Shown: positions 25,726 through 41,848, numbered from the stretch's first letter. The stretch is 64,000 bases of DNA from Solea solea (GCF_958295425.1 NC_081146.1:20345458-20409457); one strand, 5' to 3'. The notes: generated by a model from the sequence alone, not told the origin. Numbers and translations are program-made.

Positions 25726-28169
25726 CCGTATCCAAATTGTGATCCTGTTAAGGTTTGATTCACAATTTCCAAGTATAATGCTTTTAGTTTTAAAATGAAA
25801 AGATACTTTATTTTCGCAGTGCTTACTCCACTGTATCCATCTGGAAAAGTCAATTACCACTCACCATGAACAAGCATGAGGACAGTTGTCATCAAAGCAG
25901 TGCTGGATCATGGGAGAGGCTGGTTGGACTGATGCTGCCACTGCTGGTTGGCTCAGGGAATGCTAAACCAGCAGCTTAACCTGTCTCTTATTGTAGCTGT
26001 GTGCCGGGTCTGTTTGCTGTCAGTTTGATCCAATTACACTGCCCTTACATTATCTCAGGTCATCTCTGCTCCAGAGGCAGAAACTTAGAGCAAGGTCAGT
26101 GCAGAGATAAGTATATGGGGTGAAAAAAGGCAAGGATTTCAGCAGCAGTGCAGAAACAATGTGAGTTCTTTTCTAATCTTTTTACAAGGGCAGGGTCATC
26201 CTGCACAAATTTCAGTGACAACACACAGGATAACACCAAAGTCAAAACTGATGAACAGCGAGGGTCAGCATGATTCCTTTGCATCTGCTTGTCACAGGAT
26301 TTTAGGTCACAAATTCTGGATGGCATTTTGTGGTTGTTCTAATATTTCCTTATTGTAGCATTGGTGCCTATCCACTTGAAACAAAGATGCAGGGAGGTGG
26401 ATACAGACTCTGAGGTCTCTGTGTTTGCTTCCAGTCTGTCATGGTTTCGATTATTGCTGCTCGTGGATCAGAATGAATACCTGGCATAAGGAACCTTCTC
26501 TTTAAAAAATTTAAATGATGCATCACAGAGCTGGAACCAGAATTTGGATTACTTTTACTTTCACTTGTTATATTTCTGCACCTTTAGTTTGCTGCCTATA
26601 GTGTTTATATTACTGTATAATAATTTGCTCTGGTGTCTGTATTTCTTTTGTCTGCAGTATGTTCAACACAAAAACTAACTTGTCTTGCTTCACAAGCAAA
26701 GCATATGTCTTCATTAAGAGAATGTGGTCATTGTGGTCATATATGCAGTCTTCTTGGTCTGACTGATGCACAAAAGATTTTCTAGGGTGTTATTGCTGTC
26801 ACCTAGCAACACAACCAATATACATACCATAACATAATTATTTAAAAGTTCTTCTGATACTTTGTAGTTTTTGGCCACCATTGTTTAAACATATGTTTGG
26901 TGCACTGGGTAAAGTCCACCCTCTTCAGCGTCGTTCACTCCTTTAAGTGCAGCCTCCAATTAAGGAGGTGGCTATAGAACTGAGACACAGCTCAAGTGTG
27001 GAAAACCCGGTATGCACTTACATTTGAAATATTAAATGTATCTTTTGATTCATCTCAAGTTCAAGAAAATTTACCAAATATCTCTTTACGTAAGAGCCAA
27101 AATCTAATTTGTGTTCATATGTGCACCTCCAGTGCATTCCACTACAAGGCTTTGAATGGAATATTTTAATCCACATGATGAGGGATGTGCCTTTACTATG
27201 AGCACACACAAAGGGGTTTTCATTCAAGGGAAGTCAAATTAAACTTGATGCATATTTTTGATAAATTGCCATTTTGAGCAAGACAGTCAAGTGTATTAGT
27301 ATTGTGATGTTTATGGAATGAAAAGGAACAATCTGAGACCATTTAAAGTCTTCCTCTGATTCTCACATGTCAAAAGAGAGTTCACTTCATGTGTATAATG
27401 TGGGGCATCAGTAATCAGGTGATGATGCAAAGGCCTCGGCAGAGTAATGCATTGCAGTGTGTTTTCCAACCATTTCATCACCTGTGCCAAAGGTAGGGGC
27501 AGTACTGAGTGTTGCCATAACAAGAAACATAAAGGTAATAAAGAGTCGGCAACATTAGCAGTTCATATACTACATGCGAGTGAACATTGCCTACACATGG
27601 CTCTGACTGTAGCGTTGTGTATGTCACTGCTTGGATTAGTCGCTGTCAGTTTCTCATTCATGCAAACAGTCAGTCACACAGTACAGCACAAGCATACAGA
27701 GATAACATGTGTAATGTGTATGCACACAAACACATACACACACAGATATATGTACGTATATACATATAAACATACATATATTTATATTTATAAATGCACG
27801 GTACATCTAAACTTGGTAGTGTCTCTAAGAATTGGTTCAAAACTGTTTGCTCTCACAACCTCAGTTGAAATGACTTTGACTTGCTATTATAGAAATGACA
27901 CGTGTGAACAGAAAGTGAGAGAAATGCACCTCTCCACCAAAGCAGGATTATTTGGAGGATGAAGGACACACATACATACGATACGCTGAGAAGTTCTTGT
28001 GCCCACATGAATTATGACCTTTGGCAGGAGCAAAGACACACGGAGTGGGACATTTTTCCAGAGCCAGTGAATTTGGAATTAGCCAAGTCAGGTCTTGGTT
28101 GAATGTGTCAACATCTAATATCTTAATATCATTTTATATTGTCATTTTCTTTTTCGGTAATGCATGTTT

Positions 28170-28262
28170 ATTATATATTATCTTTATCTTTACTGTCTTT
28201 GCTGCTGTAACAATGTAAATTTCCCCACTGTGGGACAAATAAATCTTATCTCATCTTATCTA
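28170..28262 (+). repeat. LINE 3' terminus with TATCT tail
   Basis: GCTGCTGTAACAATGTAAAT, TTCCCCACTGTGGGAC, AAATAAATCTTATC and CTCATCTTATCT form the typical 3' end of a Rex1/CR1-like fish retroposon. The body upstream is AT-rich and unrecognisable. Confidence 0.75.
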
Positions 28263-29635
28263 AAATCAAACTCTAACCCTAAAACATTATTTTTATCAAG
28301 AGGCTCTAATTATAGAAATGACATATAAAAAACGTATTTAGTGATTTCTTTGCATTTTTAGGACACTTCTTACAATTAGACCTTTTGTAACATCACTTCC
28401 TGTAGCAGAGGATCCAGAACAACAGGCCCAAAGACTTGCAACCTCCATTATCATTACCATCTATTATCACAAAGGGCCTTAAATGCAAACTGTTTCCGGA
28501 GTTGTTTTAACTGACCTTGTGCAACTGCTGTCATTCATCTCTCATAAGGATCATTTGGGGAATTCAAAGCTAAAGCTGATGACTATTCAAATATGTAAAA
28601 ATCTAAAGAATATGAATATAATGCTCACACAGTAGAAAGATGTAACCTCCACATTTCTGTTCACAATACATAATGTCCCTTTAGACCTCTCATTTCACGA
28701 ACTTTTGTGAGAATCTGATGTGCTACCATCTACAGCAGAAACATGCAACTGTAGCCCAGCATGCGTTTGTGTACACAGGAGAAAAGAAGGAATAAGGTGA
28801 GGGGGGAAAATGTATACACTTACCCAAACATGTACTTATTGTGATACTAAAAACAGATAGGTGCATATTCTGAGCCAACTTAGATGACAGTTGCTGCTTT
28901 TTATCCTTTTTGTGTGATCATATCGCCAGTAACATCGCAAAAATATGTTAGTGTTAACGATAAAACTGACGGGTCACGGCTACAAGCGAGCCGCATGCTC
29001 CCAAAAGTTTTAGAGTCAACACAAAATCTTTCTTTCACTTTTCTTCTCCTTCACCATGCTTCAAACAGCTGCCAACATCAGGAACCACCAGAACAAGAAA
29101 GTAAGTCTTTAAAAACTTTTGGCCTGGTCTTATCAACTGAAAGGATTTCGTCTGAGCCAAGATGAAAAAAGAAAACAAGAAATCAAGTTCCTGTATATTT
29201 TACAATATGCTCCTATTATTAATCGCTAGAATGCTCCACCTATTCCTTTTTTTGACAACCAGCATCAAAATAGCCCATACATACTGTACAATTCCTTCAC
29301 TTTGCTGTTTGGAGCTTCCCAAACAATAAAAATAAAACCTCAAAAGAAACACCACAGTGCAACTCCAAATGAGTTCTAGCACCCTGTACATTTTGTGAAG
29401 GAGGGTCAGGGCATTATTCCCTCCATGCGTTCAGTTTCTCCTGAACATGGGCAGCGTCATTTGAAGTTGGGTGGCAGTGATTAACTGCAGTGAGAGGCCT
29501 GAAATTACAGGTTGTAGCGCCACTTATGCCCTTCAGTGTAATGGGTTTAGGTAAAGGTTGGCGTTTCTTTTTTCTCCTCTGCCCTACCATTTGAGACAGA
29601 AGGACACACACTTTGTGTCTGGTTCTGTCAGAGCT

Positions 29636-29805
29636 TCCTTTCTGTTAAAAGGGAGATTTTTCACTAGACTGCCGCCAAGTGCTTGCTCATTGTGTTCCTT
29701 TTAGGTGTCTATAATAATTGTATGGGCTCGACTTTTCTTTGTCAAGTGCCTTGAGATAATGTATGTTATCTTGCAATGCAAATAAAATTGAATTGAATTT
29801 GACGC
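29636..29805 (+). repeat. LINE 3' UTR and tail (TTGAA type)
   Basis: TTTCTGTTAAAAGGGAGATT, GCCGCCAAGTGCTTGCTCAT, CAAGTGCCTTGAGATAATGT and the end AATAAAATTGAATTGAATT match, in order, the 3' UTR of an abundant teleost non-LTR element. The copy is degraded and 5'-truncated. Confidence 0.8.
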
Positions 29806-30680
29806 TTTGAAACTGTACCACGGTGCTCTGAGGAAAGATACATCTTCATGGACACCAGAGAAGGTTATCCAAGAGAACGAGTATGGACAATATTGTCATT
29901 CTAAGCAGAGGTTGCAGGCACAGGAGTCGACTCTTGTTCCATGTCTAATCTATTGAGGTGTGCACCTGACAGTGTTTTCGCTTAATGGAGACTGTGAACC
30001 ACAATATGCAGGCAATAAACGTGATAAACCATATCTCTCAGTCACAGTTGTGTTTGAAACAAGGTGAAGGGAAAAAAAAGAGAGGAGAAAAGACACAATG
30101 AAACTCTGGGACACTGAGGACAGTGAGGGAAAGGTGGGAGAAGGGCAGCAGCCTTTCACATCAAGCTGGACATGTCCCACACATATTCCTTTCACACACA
30201 TATCCGACCTGCCACTCACTCAGGCACATGCACACCACCCTAAAATGCCTGATAGCTCTACAACTTCTCTGCCCAAGGTCTGTATTCCTGTGTACACGTG
30301 TCTGTGTGTCCTGGGGTTTCTGTACTTAGTAGTGATATCTATCGGAGTCAAAACAAGCCTCGAGTTACCTAGCAGCCATGCCGAGCTAGAAACGAGATAC
30401 TCTGCTCGCATAATTGGTTCTTTATCAATGCCCGATGGTCTTCATGGTTTAACTACATGTAATATATCAAAAGACAGAGTCATTAAATATGAGCTTTGAT
30501 ACATGATGGCTGATTAGTATTCACATTGTGTTGACTGGTAAGCTTCCATTATGTGCTCAGGATGCATCCTGTAATTACAGAGATTAGCCTGCTGTTAGTC
30601 AGATGGGCGAGGCTGAGCAATGGCCGCTAAGCATGTGTCTTACTGTGTGTGAAGCAGTGATCACTGGGAGTGACATGTTA

Positions 30681-32801
<2,121 letters not shown>

Positions 32802-33008
32802 GTGGTCCATTAGCTCTTTGACTATCCCGTTCCACTGGCCTGTGTTCTCATCCTGAGCTCCGTATTTCCCATCTTCCACCAGACGAACCTCGTAAGTAAA
32901 GCCAAGGATGTTGGCCAGCTCTCTCAGCAGGTCTATACAGTAGCCCTCAAAGCGGTCGTTCCCATACAGTGGCTTGTCAGACTTCTTGAACATCACATAT
33001 GGCTCTTC
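32802..33008 (-). CDS. grik2: grik2 exon W4 (207 bp): ligand-binding lobe S1
   Basis: Exon of 69 codons, phase 0, from [12 protein letters not shown] to GIVKELMDH. It encodes most of the S1 half of the clamshell that binds glutamate or kainate. Visible signatures are [37 protein letters not shown] and the segment [18 protein letters not shown]. The FEGYC cysteine is the conserved S1 cysteine. The acceptor is TTTCAACAG before GAAGAG, and the donor is a strong CAC followed by GTGAGT. Against mammalian GluK2 the exon shows M for L in YVMF, AN for ST in RELANIL, V for I in YEVRLV and ENT for DAN before [13 protein letters not shown] and CIDLLREL separate it from GRIK1, which has VPDGKYGAQN and CLDLLKEL. 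Confidence 0.97.
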
Positions 33009-35728
33009 CTGTTGAAATAGAAGAGAGGTGATGAGTTTTCGCAGCACTTGGTATCTTTTTTGTTTCCGATAAGACGCTATCTGAGCGGGTGTCTGATTTG
33101 AAAGATAGTCTTGAGAGCCATGTGAGCCCAAGCACACACACTGGGCTTGCCTTTGTCGAGCATGTGTAAAGCTGCTGTGTTTATGTGCTTGCCAGCAGTC
33201 TCAGTCCTGTGATGCAAGGTAGGGTGGGTGCAAAGTGAAGCATGACCATAATACGAGATAATCCCACATATCAATGACTCTGTGCTCCATTTAGGATCAG
33301 CCGGCTGGCCTTGCGCCCAGTCCCAGCATTCAGGACACCTCATGCTTTGTCAATAAGATAAGAGATACTGATAGATGGACACGGAAGGAGCCAGCACAGC
33401 GTCCCTGTTAACACAAACAGCTGGGGAGATTGTTAATGTCTTCTTTCAGGAAGAAGAAGAGCCAGTCCTTCTCCCTCCCGCCTACTGAGCATCACCTGCA
33501 CCATTTCCTTCTCTTTTCCCTCCACACTCCCTTCTACATTTCCACTTCTTCCTCCCGCCTTACCTCTGCTTCATGCACCACCTGTCTTTGTTAGTGTGAG
33601 ACACTCGTGGCACGTGCCTCATTTCTTCAGCTCTGTCTCTCTCTCTCTCAGACAAACATAAACTAAAAGTGTATCATCAAGCAGGTGCTGTTTATCATAT
33701 GAAACAGAATGAAAATAAATCATAAATATATTGCTAAGAGCTCTGGCACAGTCCATTGGACTGAATTTAGTACACAGGCATAACATCTAGAGACACACAG
33801 AAACATGTGGGTCCAAACAAGTAGGATGTTAGGTAGTAAACAGAGCTAGAGAATTGATATTGAGTGATATGTTCTTAAAACAAATAACATAACAGTGTGA
33901 CATCTTTCCTAACATATTACATTTTGTTTTGTGTTTCTACTTTCAGTGTTTTTGACATTACCTTTTGGGAACTACTGTGAGCAAATGAACTGAGAACTTC
34001 AACTTCATGGTGGTGCAAAACACAGCATGATGTTTAGACAAATGCACTGTGTATTTTGTTGGCAAGCAGTTTAGAACTGTGTGTGCACTACATTATGTGC
34101 ATAAACTGTGTAGAGCCAGGCGTCTCTTCAAATTAAGTCTGTTTTTTTCACGTTATCTATATATGATCAACAAGGACTGCAGCCTTTGTGAGGAGTTCAT
34201 TATTGTCTGCATAAGTGATGTTAAGCTCTTTGAGAATAAATGTCAGTCCTTTTAATTAGTTTGTGTTGTCAGATCTTCATTTTTGCGATGGATTGTAAAG
34301 AAGGGCACAGTGTGATTTACCTGGAAAATATGTAATGTTTGTCATAAAAGTGATATTACTTTATTTTGTAGCTTATTCTTGTTCCATCACATGTCATTTA
34401 CTTGATATTTTACAATTACATATTAAACAAAACACATTAATGAGCATCAAATTAAATGTGTCAGAATGAGTCAAACTGCTATTTCACACCGTATGTTTAA
34501 TATGTACATAAACCAAGTGCATTAGTTCTTCAAACTGAGAAATGTGCTAATTAAGTAGCAATAATTTGCATCACCATATCACATACAATTAGCAGCTATA
34601 GCCTTAATGTAACCACATGGCAGCAATCAATAGTACCATTGCTTGTTATAGCCATAGTAACCGTTGTGCTGCTACATTACACCTTGGCACCAGCAGGACT
34701 GCAAGGATACTGATGTAATCTCAGTGAAAGAGTGGAAAGCAAGATCCACATACAGATCAATACTAGAGTGGCTACAATGTCAACACATATAGAGCAGATA
34801 ATAAAGCAAACGAGTACAGTTGTATGTAAAAGCCTGAAGGGAATATAAGTAAATACACTATCCCTTTTTTATGAACACATATAAACACAGTAAATGTAGC
34901 ATGTGGTACAGTTTGGGCACCCTACGGCATGAGAGACTAGTTTCCTTTTTCTTTTTTCTTTAACCTTAAATCGCATGGGTGTATTTGTCTCTACTCATCC
35001 TGACCAAAACATGACCAATGATCCTGAATGCATACATCATCATAGGTTATGAACTCCTAGGTCAGCAACTGATGATGACATACAGACATGATGCCCTGTC
35101 CAGATGTTATATATGTAATGTGTGAACAACTTATTTTTGTCAATCCAAGGTGACGCCAGGGTTACCCTTTTTCTCTATTGCCGTCGTAACTGAAATTCTG
35201 CATCGGTAGTGATGATTATTCCACACATTCAATTTTCTATGGATGTTTATGACTGTGTGCAGAAAGCTCACTCACTGACACTGCCAGTATTGAGAAACTA
35301 GAAGAATGTGTCCAATGTTTCTTTTCATTTAGAAAAATAAACTATAACTGAATACTGAATAACTATTTCATTAATTTATATTAAAGATCTTAATTCCAAA
35401 CCCTAGCACATATTTACATCAGTTTGTGGCTCTTGTGCAGTGGACCTGTCTCGCCTTTGGAGCAGGCAACACATTATGATCAAACACTGGGTCTATACCT
35501 CCCAGTGGAAAATAATGGACTACTGCATGCAAGGGGAACACAACAATTGGTCTTTTTCCTAAACCAGTGGAGATTAAGGCGAGTGAAGAGAGTATGAAGC
35601 AACTTGCAGAAAGTCTTGGTAATCCCCCTTTTCATTGACAGGTATCTCACACACAAATCTCCATCTTGCCTTCACATGACCCCGACAAACTATCAAAGTG
35701 AAGGAAAGAAGATAAACACGGCACAGCA

Positions 35729-35753
35729 GTATATATATATATATATATACATA
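35729..35753. repeat. (AT)n microsatellite
   Basis: TA dinucleotide run of about 20 bases, then CATATG. Confidence 0.85.
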
Positions 35754-36069
35754 TGTTGTTCTAGACATGGCATTATAGAGTATCACTGACTTGTCAGCTT
35801 TTGGCAAAACAAGCACTGGATTAATAATATCAATTAGCCACAGAAAAAGACAACAAAGTATTATTGTTAGTATACTGGATTACACTGTATTGGCTGATTC
35901 TCAGCAGTAAACAATTTTGATCAGGATTATAGCCACAAAAAACTGAGACCAAACATTCAAATTAATAATACTGAAAACAGCAGCTATCACTCAGTATGAA
36001 GATTTACTGAAGCTCCTGACAATTGTTGGCATGATATTGCCGGTCTGCTGCGGCATGAAAAAGCAGGTG

Positions 36070-36360
36070 TGACGGTGGATCAGTTGTAGAGCAGATCATT
36101 ACTCAACCAGACGGTTGTGGTTCAATCTCTGGCTCCACTAATCTGTTGTATCCTTGGCAAAATGGCCAAATTGCTTTACCCCAAATGCCACCACCCCCAG
36201 TGTTCCTGACAGCTGTGCCAGCAGCATGTGAATGGGTATAATAGATGTCTGACAGTAAAAGCTGCACAAATGAGATAAAATAGCAAAACTGTAGTGTAAA
36301 GAAGCTTTAAGGGGTCATCAAGACAAGAGAAGTCCTACATAAAATACAGACCATTTATCA
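36070..36360 (+). repeat. tRNA-derived SINE, nearly full length
   Basis: There is an A-box-like region GTTGTAGAGCAGATCATTAC, then a B-box-like GGTTGTGGTTCAATCTCTGG. The conserved body follows with TATCCTTGGCAAAATGGCC, GTGAATGGGTATAATAGATG and GTAGTGTAAAGAAGCTTTAA. The end is GTCATCAAGACAAGAGAAGT and ATACAGACCATTTATCA. It shares body and tail with the copies at 7.6 kb and, inverted, at 56.9 kb. Confidence 0.85.
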
Positions 36361-36946
36361 AAATGTGTTCCTATTATAATGTTGACTGTACATAGTGAGG
36401 TTGAGAAATTAAGGGACAGTGCTGCTTGTGTTTTAAATATAGCTTTAGCCTATTTTGTCTGAATTGACCCTTTTCACCAAGGTAACAGCGCAATCCTGTT
36501 CAGCCCATTTAAAGTATTAATTGAACTCTGTGTTTATTATTTGACCCATCTGCCTTGTTAACCAGTAAACAGCTGTTAGCTCTTATTGAACACAGATGCT
36601 ATTGTGAGCCCCTTGGCAACTCAAGACCTTTCACCCTCTCTTAGCTGCGAAAGAATGTATCTCCCATAAACAGTAAATGAACATGTAGCAAAGACACATT
36701 TGACAAGGGCCTCCACAACTGAGCTTCACTGAGCAGATGTGATTTAACAATGTGGCACAACTGTAGAATAAATTAGAACAGGTCTGCTTTTCAAAAGAGA
36801 TGTTGATGTTCTTTGTTGTCTATAATTACTGGCCAGTGACGTATTTCTGGCTTGAGGTGCAAGTTAGTTCGTCAGAAGAGAAAATTCAGTCAACAGTCAA
36901 CTTCGGTACCCCTACTGTTTGGCCACTATTGTGTATTGGCGTATTG

Positions 36947-37148
36947 CGGTGATTCCCAATCGTGGTCATCAGGAACCCGTGCCCTGCATGTTTTAGATGT
37001 GTCCCTGCTCCAACACACCTGATTCAAATGAGTGGGTTGTGCAGAGCTTAATGACGAGCTGACTATTTAAATCAGGTGTGCTGGAGCAAGGAAACATCTA
37101 AAACATGCAGGGCAGGGGTCCCCAAGGACCAGGATTTGGGAAACACTG
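36947..37148. mobile_element. Foldback MITE, hAT-like (copy 1)
   Basis: Non-autonomous DNA transposon of about 200 bp built as two long imperfect inverted arms. The left arm has CCCTGCATGTTTTAGATGTG and CCCTGCTCCAACACACCTGA. The right arm has the mirrored TCAGGTGTGCTGGAGCAAGG and ACATCTAAAACATGCAGGG. The right terminus reads GGGAAACACTG. Flanks GCGTATTG and GTGTGTAG share 5 of 8 bases, consistent with a decayed 8-bp target duplication. There is no coding capacity, so movement would need an autonomous relative elsewhere. Confidence 0.85.
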
Positions 37149-40100
37149 GTGTGTAGTAGCAATAAGAAAAGTGGGACTTCTCTTCACAGCTTGTGTTGTG
37201 TCGTAATAAACACACCTGCATGAAATACACATTAGATACCAATTTAATAATCATATGGTTTGTGGCTTGTACATTTTCCATTGTCAGTCACCCAACTGAT
37301 GAAAGCTCTCCATTTAAAAGGCTATTGCTATCTTTTTTTTTTAACTGATTATGTATTTAAGAAATACATTGAAATAATAATTTTGAACCTGCAAAGCTAA
37401 TGTGGCACCTGTATGAAAATGGAGCTCTACCTTCCAGCCGCCACAAAACCTAATGCTCTAGATCATTTTATCTTATTATATCTATACATTTTCTCACTAT
37501 GACATAGTGCTATAGTATCGCCTTACAAAGACAAAGATTTTAATTCATGTGAGTTTAGTAAGTTAGTATTTTCCTATTGGAAAAAAATCTATTACAATGT
37601 GCTGCAAAGGGAGACTCATCCAGTCAGTGCCAAAATTCATTGTACTAATGGATATAGAGCAAAAAAAAAAAGTCTGTCTTCCATGAATAGTACTATGATC
37701 TGTTTAATGTCCCGCAGATGATCTGCTGATAGCAGCATTGGCTCCTGCAGACATATTAGAAAAATGAGATGCATTACACAGCACATAAACGCCATGATAT
37801 GTAACACTAACAACATATGCTTGATATCTCCGGCATTTAGCTAAATGATGCTTTGCAATGCTTATTTGTCAGTATGATATATTGCAATTAATGTAATTGA
37901 TTGTATGTATTCATTATTTCCACGAAATTTATCTCAGTTTGTCTTAAATGTGACACATTTTGGAAGGTCTACCAGCTACAGCAGCAGTTTGCATTTCGTC
38001 GTACGTCGTCCAAGAGCAGCCGCCGTGAATATCAGCAGCCGAATGGAAGTGAAAGTTGGTCTAAAAGCAGAGGTTATTTTATTTTTCTGCCAGACATTTT
38101 AATTAACAAGCCTCTTTTTTTGGTTGATTTCACATAGGCCTACTTCTGCTCACGGTGTGTAGAGAATGAATGAAATTGTTTGACAACACATCTTGTGCGT
38201 AGAAACAAAACCATGAATTAAAGTATTTTATAAAGAAGTGTATCCATAGCCTGGAATGTCTATTCCACTGGGAGCTCCCAACATCTGTTTTCTGGGTGAC
38301 ACTTTTCTTCATTACCATGAACACACATTATTTGTTTTGACTCAATAACACATACACTATCCTCATTCTGCTGTCTCTGATACAATAGTCAAACACATAT
38401 TAGGTATTTCCTCTTGTTTGATTAAAAACCCCACATTTCTAATTTTAGGGAATTTTGCTGCACTAAAATGATTGTGTATTTGTTGTAAAGTGAATCTACT
38501 GATTGATTGAAATACATCTTGTTCTAATCTGAAAATACTGAGATGGACTTGTGTTTCTTTGCCAAATGGTCACTAGATCTTTATCCATAACCATATTATT
38601 TTTCTGCAAAAAAACATAAGCAAAGTATCTGCATCTGGGCACATGATGCAGTGAAGCAGTGCATCATTTGTTTCCTGAGGCACTGGCAGATTCTGCCACC
38701 CTGCTGCACCCTGTCACCAATTTACAGTGCACAGTATTGTTATAAAAGGCATTTGGCAGTGGGAGCTAATGGTCACCAAATCTAGCACTAATATTGCTGC
38801 TTGCAAAATAAAAATGAATCAAATATGATTGTACACAGCTACAGCTTTAAGCAGTTAAGACACTTTATGTCCACTGCATGCTGAATCAATATGAGATAGC
38901 ATGTACTACGTATATGTCTTCACACAATTTGAATCAAAGTAACCCTGCGCATAATTAAAGAACTAGGTGCGAATGAACAACGACATAATATGTGAGTTGA
39001 CCAAATTTTCATTAGAAAACAATGAAACCATGCTGTGCTCAATGTATAAAAATGTAAAATATAACCTTGCACCACACTGGTACAACTGATATTAAACCAT
39101 TAAATATAGAGTTTAAGTGGAACCTCGTCAAAATGTATCCATACTGCTTTAATGATTTATTTTCTGTGGGTGAACTGAGTTTCCAAATAAGTGCAGGCAA
39201 CACAAACAAAGCAAAGGGCAGCTCTGTGCTCTGTCTGAAACATTACTCGCTGTAGCTGCAGCTCCATTAGCCTAAAGGTACTTCATATCCACAGCAACGT
39301 TATTGTGACGTAAGTGACTTTTTAAGTAGATAAACTGTTGATAAGCCACGATCGCAACAGTAATTACATCATGTTTTATAGAACATAATCCCTGAGAAAA
39401 TCGTGAGAAGCTGGATGAAAGTGTGCATCAATCAAGTGTAACAAACCTAATTATTGTCAGCCCTCTCCTCATTTCCTCGCTGCTCACAACCATCACACGT
39501 CTCCCCACGACTCAAGCATGATATGGCAATTACAGCGATGGAGAGTCTTTGCTAATAACTGCAATCCAATCACATCACAGCACGTGCGGAGGGAACGGAG
39601 GCCTGAGATAAATAATGACAACCCTCCATTTACTTGAAATTGTTATTTTTATGCTTGCCTCTTAAATAACAGGATCATAAATGGTTTTCTTTCAGCTTCT
39701 TCAAGTTTCTACTCCACTGTAATAAACTCTGTTGTTTGCAAGAGTATAGGAATGTTCATAGACAGCCTGTGAAGCACAAGAGGTCAGGTATATAAACAGA
39801 TGACCAAGTATGTTATGGTGACAGGAGATTTAATTTCAATAGAACCATTTTGTTCATAATCTGTGCAAAGCAAAAAAGTGGCACTAATGTAGAGTGATTA
39901 CAGCCTGTGACATTTTAGCAAAATGTGCTTATCAGCTTTCTTGTTGATGTTAGTTGAGAAAAGAAATCATATTCCTGCCATAGCTGTATGTTACAGAGAC
40001 AAGTGTTAATTAGCTTTGCTCAGCATAAAGACTGAACGCTCTGTCCAATGTTGAAGAACATTCTCAATAACTCTCTAATTAACGTGGTACAGTACCTTTT

Positions 40101-40412
40101 TTACTGCGTTGAAAACTACACTTTGAAAGTTTATTGTTTGTTTACACCAAACGCAGGGCAAATCTATATAGTGAGGGAATATTCACCCATTCTGGAGGGA
40201 GGTTTCTTTTCCCCCAGTTCTGTTCCAGTCTCACTTTGCACTTTGCCTTTAGCGTGATTGCATCATTACATGCTGAAACTTTTGCCTGGTGAACAGCTGT
40301 GTTCAGTGGCTCCCTGGAGACTTTTAATGACTATGAGGCAGACAGAAGCTGCTCACAATCGCTTAGTTGATGGGTGAAAAACAGGGGTGAAAGAGAAGCC
40401 CACGGTTAAATT

Positions 40413-40430
40413 CTGTGGATTAATCCACAG
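40413..40430. promoter_or_regulatory. 18-bp perfect palindrome with paired TAATCC sites
   Basis: CTGTGGATTAATCCACAG is a perfect palindrome. Its centre, GGATTAATCC, is a head-to-head pair of TAATCC sites of the kind bound by K50 homeodomain proteins (Otx/Pitx type). Whether it is used as an enhancer element is inference only. Confidence 0.4.
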
Positions 40431-41848
40431 TCTTGATGTGGCGGGGACTCAGAGACTCCTCTAAGCCATTTCTGACGAGCTTCAAGCCATGTTCTATCAA
40501 ATATATAAAGTAAATAACATAAAACACGTTTTTTTTAATCATTTACCTCCTTGATTTTCAGTTGCATTACATTCCTGTCTAACCAGTCTTTATTGAATGT
40601 TTGAAAGACTTAATATTGGTCTGATTTGAATTGAGTCAGGTCCTAAAGGTGATACATGCATATGAACCCATTGATTTCAGAACTAACTGAACTGTGAGAT
40701 ACGCTTGAAAGATCTACACATGTCACATGTAATTATCGAAAACTGGTATTTATAATCAAATACAGAAACACAAATGTAATAGTGTTGGTGCAAGAATACA
40801 GATCTAAAAATACAGTTATTGCTGAATTACCAGTTTTTTTGGCACAACTGGTCAGAAAGATAGTGGTATAATATGCCTGATAAATTGTCTGGTGGTAGGG
40901 AGAGGGGTAAACCGTGAGATCTTATTGAACAATCAATCAGTCAATCTCCCTCGCCTAAGCCTTGTCCCACCAAATTGCAGTGCTCCATAGTTACAAAGTC
41001 AACTGGCAGTTTGGGATGGCGGTGCTTTGGGGTACTGTTACTTCAATTGATTTAGAGAGCAGCATCCCCAGCAAGTGCCCTTAAAGAAAGGGCATTTCAG
41101 GCAAAGCATTGAGGAATTCTTCAAAAGAAGAAGCTTAAAAATAATCACATCTTTGGTTGGAGTGTATTATGGCTGAGAGCTGTTCTAGCTGCCTATAATT
41201 GGTCCCCACATAAGGCACCATTACAATTTGATTTAACTTTAAACAGACATTTTAAAGCTATACTATTTCATTACACTTTGTCAGCCCAAATAGAAGAAGA
41301 TAAGTAACAAAAAACAAATTGTCATTGAATATCAATGCATCAAATGAATCAAAATAATAGCCCTTATATCCATTTACCTTGCTGTATTCAGGGGCTATAT
41401 TATGTTTAATACCAAGAATACCAATGACAGTGAGCAAATAGTAGCAACACATTTGACCAAACTGGAGATGATCGTAAGTGAAATTTCATGCAAATGCAGA
41501 TGTGTCTGTTGTTAGTGTATGTTGTCAGAGAGAAAGAAAAATTGAGGGGGAGTGAATCTATGCACTATGCATGCAGCTGTAACATGGATCAAGGTTTTAG
41601 TTAAAAAGTAAGGTGTTGTCAGTCATAATATTGTGGTGATGGCCACGGGTCATTGAGAAAACGAAGCAGCCTCATCAGCTGCCGTCCTCATCCATAATGG
41701 TTCAGTTTTATTGTTGCCCACTCAGATTTTGAGCTTGGTAGGAATGTACAAACAAACATTAAAGCTGCTCAACATGGAAATAAAACAGAGAAACTGTAGC
41801 AACAGTTGTCAGCAACTATTTAGATGGATTCATGTAAAATGATATTAC

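Larger units (their letters stand above)
33009..41848 (-). other. grik2 intron between exons W3 and W4
   Basis: Largest complete intron, about 8.8 kb, donor GTAATA and acceptor TTTCAACAG. It holds an AT microsatellite at 35.73 kb, a nearly full SINE at 36.07-36.36 kb, a foldback MITE at 36.95-37.15 kb, a possible conserved stretch at 39.47-39.66 kb and an 18-bp palindrome at 40.41 kb. No coding exon was seen. Confidence 0.85.

Noticed and set aside
27447..27962. 171-codon plus-strand open frame, the longest in the window
   Set aside because: Much of it is CA/TA-rich low-complexity DNA, and the peptide has no recognisable domain or splice context.
36070..36150. tRNA-like A and B box sequence considered as a tRNA gene
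   Set aside because: It continues into a SINE body and tail shared with other copies and has no complete cloverleaf, so it is a SINE head, not a tRNA gene.
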